The position numbers and the translations under genes are program-made. Positions 1 to 5,209 of a stretch of DNA of 13,582 nucleotides are shown here, piece after piece. The notes beneath the pieces were generated by a model. It did not search any database, was not told the DNA's origin, and saw nothing but the letters and a program-made list of their open reading frames with translations. The first letter of the stretch is position 1; the number at the start of each line of letters is the position of its first letter. Location: positions 1 to 13,582 of the forward strand of contig UQHF01000041.1 in the NCBI GenBank assembly GCA_900540785.1, read 5' to 3'. Source of the stretch: an uncultured Blautia sp. (GTDB taxonomy: Bacteria; Bacillota; Clostridia; Lachnospirales; Lachnospiraceae).

Positions 1-47
1 CGGATTCGGGACTTTAACCCGTTAGAAACGTGCGCCGCTAGGCGCAC
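1..47 (-). mobile_element. 5' end of a probable group IIC intron (truncated by window edge)
   Basis: Read on the minus strand from 47 down to 1, the sequence starts GTGCGCC-TAGC-GGCGCAC, a perfect 7-bp hairpin with a 4-base loop, and then has TCTAAC followed by GGGTTAAAGTCCCGAA. This order matches the 5' end of bacterial class C group II introns as I remember the Oceanobacillus iheyensis one: a GUGYG start folded into a short hairpin, then a GGGUNAAAGUCCCGAA domain I element. The position also fits, since class C introns characteristically insert just downstream of rho-independent terminators and this element begins 3 bases after the T-tract of the tpiA terminator. The rest of the ribozyme and any reverse transcriptase/maturase gene would lie beyond the left edge, so neither completeness nor activity can be judged. 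Confidence 0.62.
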
Positions 48-50
48 CAT

Positions 51-92
51 AAAAACCCGCCTTCCCGGATCACTCCGGAAAAACGGGCTTTT
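51..92 (-). terminator. Rho-independent terminator after tpiA
   Basis: On the minus strand AAAAGCCCG is followed by TTTTT, the inner perfect hairpin CCGGA-GTGA-TCCGG, then GAAGG and CGGGTTTTT. Allowing G-T pairs, the TTTTT and GAAGG segments also pair, giving one nearly continuous stem of about 18 bp with a T5 tail. It ends the gap-pgk-tpiA unit and probably served as the landing site of the adjacent intron. Confidence 0.85.
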
Positions 93-135
93 CTCTCGCT
101 TGGACACAAATTTCCTATTTTATTTAAGAAAATTA

Positions 136-885
136 TTATTTATAATTTACAATCTTTCCGAACTCTTCTTTCAGAGAAGCGCCGCCTACAAGGCCACCGT
201 CAATGTCGTTCTGTGCGAACAGTTCCGGAGCAGTTCCTGCATTTACAGAACCGCCGTACTGGATACGGATTGCTTCTGCTGTTGCTTCGTCATAAATTTC
301 AGCGATGCATGCACGGATTCCGGCACACACTTCCTGAGCCTGCTCAGTTGTTGCTGTTTTGCCTGTTCCGATTGCCCAGATTGGCTCGTAAGCGATAACT
401 GCTGTTTTTGCCTGATCTGCTGTTACACCCTGAAAACCGATTTTAACCTGCTGACGGATAAAGTCCATTGTCACGCCCTGCTCTCTCTGTGTCAGAGTTT
501 CGCCGCAGCACATAATTGGAGTAATGCCGTGCTCGAATGCTTTCAGCATTTTTTTGTTTACTGTCTCATCTGTCTCAGCAAAGTATTCTCTTCTCTCAGA
601 ATGTCCCAGAACAACGTATTTTACGCCTGCATCTGTAAGCATATTCGGGGAGATTTCGCCTGTGTATGCGCCTTTTTCTTCAAAATACATATTCTCAGCG
701 CCAACCTGAATATTGCTTCCCTTTGCAGCTTCTACAACCGGGATAATATCAATTGCAGGTACGCAGAATACTACATCTACCTCTTCGTTTGCTACGAGAG
801 GTTTTAATGTTTCTACTAATTTCACTGCTTCGCTTGGTGTCATGTTCATTTTCCAGTTACCAGCGATAATTTTTTTTCTTGCCAT
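136..885 (-). CDS. tpiA: Triosephosphate isomerase
   Basis: Interconverts dihydroxyacetone phosphate and glyceraldehyde 3-phosphate in cytoplasmic glycolysis and gluconeogenesis. The protein begins MARKKIIAGNWKMN, whose NWKMN holds the catalytic lysine. The electrophile histidine is in LGHSERR, the catalytic base glutamate in AYEPIWAIGTGKTAT, and the phosphate-gripping loop residues in YGGSVN and GGLVGGASL near the end. At 249 residues it has the usual family length. The frame is open to an ATG at 900, but the ATG at 885 is preferred: it has GGAG at 895-898 with 9 bases of spacing and gives the standard N terminus. It is the last gene of gap-pgk-tpiA, 63 bases behind pgk. A TATAAT on the minus strand at 910-915 might be an internal -10 box, but the -35 is poor. 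Confidence 0.97.
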   Translation of the reverse strand: MARKKIIAGNWKMNMTPSEAVKLVETLKPLVANEEVDVVFCVPAIDIIPVVEAAKGSNIQVGAENMYFEEKGAYTGEISPNMLTDAGVKYVVLGHSERREYFAETDETVNKKMLKAFEHGITPIMCCGETLTQREQGVTMDFIRQQVKIGFQGVTADQAKTAVIAYEPIWAIGTGKTATTEQAQEVCAGIRACIAEIYDEATAEAIRIQYGGSVNAGTAPELFAQNDIDGGLVGGASLKEEFGKIVNYK

Positions 886-948
886 TTTTCTGTTCTCCAT
901 TCGTATTGAATTATAAGGAAGTTCGATTCACTAAATTCAGACTTCGCT

Positions 949-2142
949 TTATTTATCGTTTGCTGCTGCTACACCCGGAAGCTCTTTTCCTTCCAGGAAT
1001 TCAAGAGAAGCGCCGCCGCCTGTGGAGATGTGTGTCATTTTATCGCCATATCCAAGGATATTTACTGCTGCTGCAGAATCTCCTCCGCCGATAATTGTTG
1101 TTGCTTCTGTCTCAGCCAGCGCTTTTGCAACTGCCTCTGTACCATGTGCAAAGTTTGGCATCTCGAAGCATCCCATCGGTCCGTTCCATACAACTGTCTT
1201 CGCATCTTTTACCGCATCTGCGAATAATTTTTCTGTTTCCGGTCCAATGTCCATTCCTTCCCAGCCTTCCGGAATCTCACCGCGTTTTACGATCTGGATG
1301 TTGCAGTCATTGGAGAAAGCATCGCCAATTCTGTTGTCTACAGGAAGAAGAAGCTTCACGCCTTTTTCTTCTGCTTTTTTCATCATATCCAGTGAATACT
1401 GAAGGTAATCGTCCTCACAGAGAGATACACCAATCTGTCCGCCCATAGCTTTTGAGAAAGTATATGCCATACCGCCACCGATAATAAGAACATCTACTTT
1501 GTCAAGAAGATTCTCGATAACGGAAATTTTACTGGAAACTTTTGCACCGCCAAGGATTGCAACAAACGGTCTTTCCGGATTATTTACTGCGTTTCCAAGG
1601 AAGTCGATTTCTTTCTGCATCAGATAACCAACTACTGCTGTGTCAACAAACTGTGTCACACCAACGTTGGAGCAGTGTGCTCTGTGAGCAGTACCGAATG
1701 CGTCGTTTACAAATACATCACAGAGAGATGCAAGCTCTTTGCTGAATTCTTCTCCGTTTTTTGTCTCCTCTGCACGATAACGTGTATTTTCAAGAAGAAT
1801 TACTTCTCCGTCATTCATTGCTTCTACTGCAGCTTTTGCGTTTGGTCCTACTACTTCCGGATCAGCAGCAAATTTTACTTCCTGTCCGAGAAGTTCAGAA
1901 AGACGTACTGCTACAGGAGCAAGTGACATTTCCGGAAGCGGCTGTCCCTTCGGTTTTCCAAGATGGGAGCAAAGAATTACTTTACCTCCGTCTGCAATTA
2001 ATTTTTTGATTGTAGGAAGAGCTGCTACAAGACGGTTCTCGTCTGTAATTTTTCCATCCTGAAGCGGTACGTTAAAATCACATCTTACAAGAACTTTTTT
2101 GCCTTTTACATTAATATCATCAACAGATTTTTTATTCAGCAT
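949..2142 (-). CDS. pgk: Phosphoglycerate kinase
   Basis: Transfers the acyl phosphate of 1,3-bisphosphoglycerate to ADP, the first ATP-forming step of lower glycolysis, in the cytoplasm. The N-terminal domain shows VLVRCDFNVPLQDG and SHLGKPKG (substrate-binding Asp, Asn and His-containing loop) and ENTRYRAEE. The C-terminal nucleotide domain shows ILGGAKVSSKI, VWNGPMGCFE and the glycine-rich GGGDSAAAV. At 397 residues it is full length. The ATG at 2142 has a strong AAAGGAGG site at 2150-2157. It lies between gap and tpiA. A terminator-like hairpin about 30 bases upstream leaves no room for a promoter of its own, so it appears to depend on read-through from gap, or on processing of a longer message. 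Confidence 0.98.
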   Translation of the reverse strand: MLNKKSVDDINVKGKKVLVRCDFNVPLQDGKITDENRLVAALPTIKKLIADGGKVILCSHLGKPKGQPLPEMSLAPVAVRLSELLGQEVKFAADPEVVGPNAKAAVEAMNDGEVILLENTRYRAEETKNGEEFSKELASLCDVFVNDAFGTAHRAHCSNVGVTQFVDTAVVGYLMQKEIDFLGNAVNNPERPFVAILGGAKVSSKISVIENLLDKVDVLIIGGGMAYTFSKAMGGQIGVSLCEDDYLQYSLDMMKKAEEKGVKLLLPVDNRIGDAFSNDCNIQIVKRGEIPEGWEGMDIGPETEKLFADAVKDAKTVVWNGPMGCFEMPNFAHGTEAVAKALAETEATTIIGGGDSAAAVNILGYGDKMTHISTGGGASLEFLEGKELPGVAAANDK

Positions 2143-2170
2143 GATTATGCCTCCTTTATTTTAAATATAG

Positions 2171-2202
2171 AAAAAGAGCCCGGTCCACATCAGACCGGAC
2201 CC
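2171..2202 (-). terminator. Intercistronic terminator or attenuator between gap and pgk
   Basis: On the minus strand GGGTCCGGTC pairs with GACCGGGCTC around a short loop, about 10 bp with two G-T pairs, followed directly by TTTTT. It has the form of an intrinsic terminator but sits inside an apparent operon, 29 bases upstream of the pgk start. Likely effect (inference): more gap than pgk-tpiA transcript, or a 3' end stabiliser for a gap-only message. Confidence 0.78.
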
Positions 2203-2237
2203 TTTATTGAGTCTATTCTTCTACAATTATGCCGAAA

Positions 2238-3257
2238 TTAAGCGTTCAGCAGTTTGCCAAAGTGTTTGATTGTACGAACCATCTGGCTTGTGTAGGAGTT
2301 CTCATTGTCATACCAGGAAACAACCTGTACCTCTGTTGTGCCGTTGTCTAATGGAAGAACCATTGTCTGTGTAGCATCGAACAGAGAACCAAATCTCATA
2401 CCAACGATGTCGCTGGAAACGATTTCGTCTTCGTTGTATCCGAAGGATTCGTTAGCTGCTGCTTTCATAGCTGCGTTAACCTGCTCTTTTGTTACGTTTC
2501 CTTCAACAACTGCTGTTAAGATAGTTGTAGAACCTGTTGGTGTTGGAACACGCTGTGCAGAACCGATTAATTTGCCGTTCAGTTCCGGAATAACAAGACC
2601 GATAGCTTTTGCAGCACCTGTGCTGTTTGGAACGATATTTACTGCAGCTGCACGGCTTCTTCTTAAATCGCCTTTTCTCTGCGGTCCGTCAAGTGTCATC
2701 TGATCGCCTGTGTAAGCGTGGATTGTGCACATGATACCGGATTTGATTGCTGCAAGATCATTTAATGCTTTTGCCATTGGAGCTAAGCAGTTTGTTGTAC
2801 AAGATGCAGCGGAGATGATGTGGTCATCTGCTGTTAATGTCTCGTGGTTTACATTGTAAACGATTGTTTTCAGATCATTTCCAGCCGGAGCGGAGATGAT
2901 AACGTGTTTTGCACCAGCATCGATATGAGCCTGTGCTTTATCTTTGGATGTGTAGAATCCTGTACATTCAAGAACTACATCTACTCCGATTTCTCCCCAA
3001 GGAAGTTCTGCAGCGTTAGCTTTTGCATAAATTTTGATTTCTTTTCCGTCTACTGTGATAGAGTCTTCGCCAGCGGAAACTTTATCGCACAGAGCGTATC
3101 TTCCCTGTGTAGAGTCATATTTTAATAAGTGAGCCAGCACTGCCGGAGATGTTAAGTCGTTGATAGCTACGATTTCAAATCCCTCTGCTCCGAACATCTG
3201 ACGGAAAGCAAGACGACCAATACGTCCAAAACCATTGATTGCAACTTTTACTGCCAT
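2238..3257 (-). CDS. gap: Glyceraldehyde-3-phosphate dehydrogenase, type I
   Basis: Oxidises and phosphorylates glyceraldehyde 3-phosphate to 1,3-bisphosphoglycerate with NAD+ in glycolysis. The N-terminal Rossmann motif is NGFGRIGRLAFRQ, and AINDL carries the Asp typical of NAD preference over NADP. The catalytic cysteine is in SAASCTTNCLAP, and the catalytic-domain signatures HAYTGDQ, RRSRAAAVNIVPNSTGAAKA and WYDNENSY are all intact. At 339 residues it has normal length. The ATG at 3257 has an AGGAGG site 8 bases upstream. It is the first gene of gap-pgk-tpiA, read from the promoter at 3332-3360, and its leader can fold into a hairpin (3293-3318). No CggR-type regulator gene lies upstream; instead there is a divergent amylosucrase-like gene. 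Confidence 0.98.
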   Translation of the reverse strand: MAVKVAINGFGRIGRLAFRQMFGAEGFEIVAINDLTSPAVLAHLLKYDSTQGRYALCDKVSAGEDSITVDGKEIKIYAKANAAELPWGEIGVDVVLECTGFYTSKDKAQAHIDAGAKHVIISAPAGNDLKTIVYNVNHETLTADDHIISAASCTTNCLAPMAKALNDLAAIKSGIMCTIHAYTGDQMTLDGPQRKGDLRRSRAAAVNIVPNSTGAAKAIGLVIPELNGKLIGSAQRVPTPTGSTTILTAVVEGNVTKEQVNAAMKAAANESFGYNEDEIVSSDIVGMRFGSLFDATQTMVLPLDNGTTEVQVVSWYDNENSYTSQMVRTIKHFGKLLNA

Positions 3258-3292
3258 GATAAATTCCTCCTATGAATTAAATGGTAATTAGG

Positions 3293-3318
3293 CGTTTCCT
3301 TTATTTGTTAAAGAAACG
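3293..3318 (-). other. Hairpin in the gap mRNA leader
   Basis: On the minus strand CGTTTC and TTTA pair with TAAA and GAAACG around ACAAA, with one bulged G, giving 10 bp. It would lie about 7 bases from the predicted mRNA 5' end and well clear of the ribosome site. Such 5' hairpins can stabilise messages; that role is inference. Confidence 0.5.
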
Positions 3319-3331
3319 TCAACCTAGGAGT

Positions 3332-3360
3332 ATTGTACCGAATTCAGAACAAAAATTCAA
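3332..3360 (-). promoter_or_regulatory. Sigma-A type promoter of gap
   Basis: On the minus strand a -35 box TTGAAT (3355-3360) and a -10 box TACAAT (3332-3337) are separated by exactly 17 bases. The predicted start near 3325 gives a leader of about 67 bases. This is the only good promoter seen for the glycolytic cluster. Confidence 0.8.
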
Positions 3361-3418
3361 GACTTTTTCTAAAAAACCTTACAAAATTTCTCAGATTGCC
3401 CTTCCTTACTGTCTGAAC

Positions 3419-3447
3419 TTGACTTTTTTCCTGACGAAATGTAAGAT
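3419..3447 (+). promoter_or_regulatory. Sigma-A type promoter of the amylosucrase-like gene
   Basis: The -35 box TTGACT (3419-3424) and the -10 box TAAGAT (3442-3447) are separated by 17 bases. The predicted start is near 3454, about 38 bases ahead of the ATG. It is back-to-back with the gap promoter, the two -35 boxes being 58 bases apart. Confidence 0.75.
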
Positions 3448-3456
3448 TGTTACATT
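3438..3456. promoter_or_regulatory. Palindrome over the -10 box, candidate operator
   Basis: AATGTAA and TTACATT form a perfect 7-bp inverted repeat separated by GATTG. It covers the -10 box TAAGAT and the predicted transcription start, the classic place for a repressor site. No regulator gene is adjacent, so the binding protein is unknown. Confidence 0.45.
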
Positions 3457-3491
3457 GAGTTTTAAAAAGTTTTAAAACAGGAGGAAATATT

Positions 3492-5108
3492 ATGGCAAGT
3501 AAAAGACTCCAGAAGAAAAAGGCTGCTGTAGCTTCAAGACTGGAAACAAAAAAAACAGACTATATAAAAATCGCCACACAGAAAGCAGAACCTGTAAGAA
3601 TAACAACAGAAAGCCAGAAAGAACCACGGCTCACCGCTGCCCCGGAGAAAGATTTTATTTATCAGCAGCGCTTCTCTCTTTATTATGATGAACTGAAATG
3701 GCTTTACTGCGAACTTTATGAAAGTTCCGAAGGCGTCCTCTCTGATCTGGAAGACCTGACTTTAAAAATGAAGCATTTTTATGACGAAAGAGAACAGGCG
3801 CTTCGAAAATCTGATATAGAACGCACTTTCAATCCCAACTGGTTTCAGGCAGGCAATCTGTCAGGAATGGAAATATATGGAAATTCTCTTCCTGAAACAG
3901 CGGAATCACAGGACGAATTGCTCAACTATCTGGAAGAATGCCATACAGGCTGTCTGTTCCTGCGAGGCTCAGAAAAAGATTACTCCGATTTTGCCGTTCG
4001 TTCTCACAACCGCGGCATCTGCATCTGTCCTGATTTTCCCGAAAATTTTTCACAGGGTTTAGATTCTCACGATCCTGTATCTTTTAACAATATGATTTCC
4101 CGGCTTCTCTCCCTCGCAAATCAGGGAGCTGATATGATATGTATAAGTTTGCTTCCTCCATCACCTTCTATCGGTCGTATGATGCGGATCATATGTGAAA
4201 TTGTATGCCCTGGAGTGCTTCTCCTCGGAAAAACAGGTATGGAACGGGAATCTTCTCTTTCCTGGTTTGGAACTCCTGAAAAACCCGTCTTCCATCTTCT
4301 TTCTTCCTCCGAAAGCATGGCAGACATCTGGCATACCGTTGCAACGAGAGATGTTTCTCTTCTTCGCCGCCAGATAGACAGACGCTATTCTCTTTCCCAA
4401 AACTGCATATTTCTGAACGCTCTGAGAAACCACGATGAAATCCAGTGGACTCTGGATTATCCTTATTTAAGAGACTGTGCTATGGAAGAGCTTCCTCACA
4501 GACAGTATTTAAACGATTTCTTTACCGGAAAGTATCCCCGCTCTTTTGCAAGAGGAGAAAAAGGTCAGAAAGGAATCTGCGGCACAACCGCTTCTCTCTG
4601 CGGAATCGAGGAGGCTGATTTTGAAGGAAACTCTTCAAAACTTGAAAATGCGGTTCGTTATGATATTACGCTTCACAGCCTCCTTCTTTCCCTTCCCGGG
4701 ATGCCGGTTCTCTTAAGCGGTGATGAAATTGGCCAGTTAAATGATTATTCTCTTCCTCTGATAGATTTTAACAAATCTCTGGCAGAAAACAGAAAACTGG
4801 CACATACTGTACAGGGACAGATTTTTTCCTCTCTCAATCAGTTAAAAGCCGTCCGCAGCTCCCACAAAGTATTTGATGCTTCTGTTCCAGCCCGCACCAT
4901 TGATACATGGGACGCTTCTGTTCTTGCAATTATCAGAGAGTATGCAGGAGAAAAATTTATCGGTATTTATAATTTCAGTGAATGCGATAAAACCGCCTGG
5001 ATCAATGAAGAAGACGGCACCTACATCGATTGCATTTCCGGACGGGAACAGGAAGCAAAAGGTGTAAACGTTCCTGCCTTCGGTTTTTTATGGCTCCTTC
5101 GCAAGTAA
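3492..5108 (+). CDS. Amylosucrase-like GH13 protein, probable catalytically dead pseudoenzyme
   Basis: The second half closely follows amylosucrase (GH13 subfamily 4): VATRDVSLL (283-291), NHDEIQW (313-319), HRQYLNDFFTGKYPRSFARG (336-355), GTTASLCG (364-371), GDEIGQLNDYS (410-420) and IYNFSE (492-497). The transition-state Asp equivalent (D315) and its His (H314) remain. In the first half the barrel is compacted: NPNWF (114-118) and FAVRSH survive, the DFxxNH motif has become DFPENF (181-186), and the B-domain region is largely missing. The nucleophile motif GVDxLRxDAV reads GADMICISLL (212-221), so the Asp is Ser219 and the preceding Arg is Cys217. The acid/base Glu aligns with Lys247. At 538 residues it is roughly 100 shorter than amylosucrases. 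The first ~50 residues are Lys-rich and look disordered; no signal peptide is seen, so it is probably cytoplasmic. The ATG at 3492 has AGGAGG 7 bases upstream. Glucan or sugar hydrolysis is unlikely; glucan binding or regulation is conjecture. Family membership is sure, loss of activity likely. Confidence 0.85.
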   Translation: MASKRLQKKKAAVASRLETKKTDYIKIATQKAEPVRITTESQKEPRLTAAPEKDFIYQQRFSLYYDELKWLYCELYESSEGVLSDLEDLTLKMKHFYDEREQALRKSDIERTFNPNWFQAGNLSGMEIYGNSLPETAESQDELLNYLEECHTGCLFLRGSEKDYSDFAVRSHNRGICICPDFPENFSQGLDSHDPVSFNNMISRLLSLANQGADMICISLLPPSPSIGRMMRIICEIVCPGVLLLGKTGMERESSLSWFGTPEKPVFHLLSSSESMADIWHTVATRDVSLLRRQIDRRYSLSQNCIFLNALRNHDEIQWTLDYPYLRDCAMEELPHRQYLNDFFTGKYPRSFARGEKGQKGICGTTASLCGIEEADFEGNSSKLENAVRYDITLHSLLLSLPGMPVLLSGDEIGQLNDYSLPLIDFNKSLAENRKLAHTVQGQIFSSLNQLKAVRSSHKVFDASVPARTIDTWDASVLAIIREYAGEKFIGIYNFSECDKTAWINEEDGTYIDCISGREQEAKGVNVPAFGFLWLLRK

Positions 5109-5134
5109 GCCCCAAACATAAGCAGCAATAAACG

Positions 5135-5184
5135 AAACCCGGAAACATTCCTATCACTCTCGTTCAGGTTTGTTCCCGGGTTTT
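5135..5184. terminator. Bidirectional terminator between convergent genes
   Basis: AAACCCGG pairs with CCGGGTTT, and after one mismatch AACA pairs with TGTT, leaving a large loop. The plus strand continues TTTTCTTATCTTATTTTC and the minus strand TTTCGTTTATT, so it can stop both the amylosucrase-like gene and the ATPase operon. Confidence 0.75.
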
Positions 5185-5209
5185 CTTATCTTATTTTCTT
5201 ATCTATTTT

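Noticed and set aside
1..30. tRNA-like T-arm on the minus strand (CGGG TTAAAGT CCCG)
   Set aside because: No acceptor or anticodon arm fits around it, and the bases before it are a terminator. The element is better explained as part of group II intron domain I.
100..807. Long plus-strand open frame of 235 codons opposite tpiA
   Set aside because: It is antisense to a certain gene, Cys/Phe-rich without any family signature, and has no ribosome site. It is a by-product of tpiA codon use.
1022..1402. Plus-strand open frame opposite pgk
   Set aside because: Antisense shadow of a fully conserved gene; Ser/Ala/Ile-rich with no recognisable domain.
3457..3478. Repeated GTTTTAAAA motif in the leader of the amylosucrase-like gene
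   Set aside because: Two copies of a simple A/T-rich string just before the ribosome site; too low in complexity to call as an operator.
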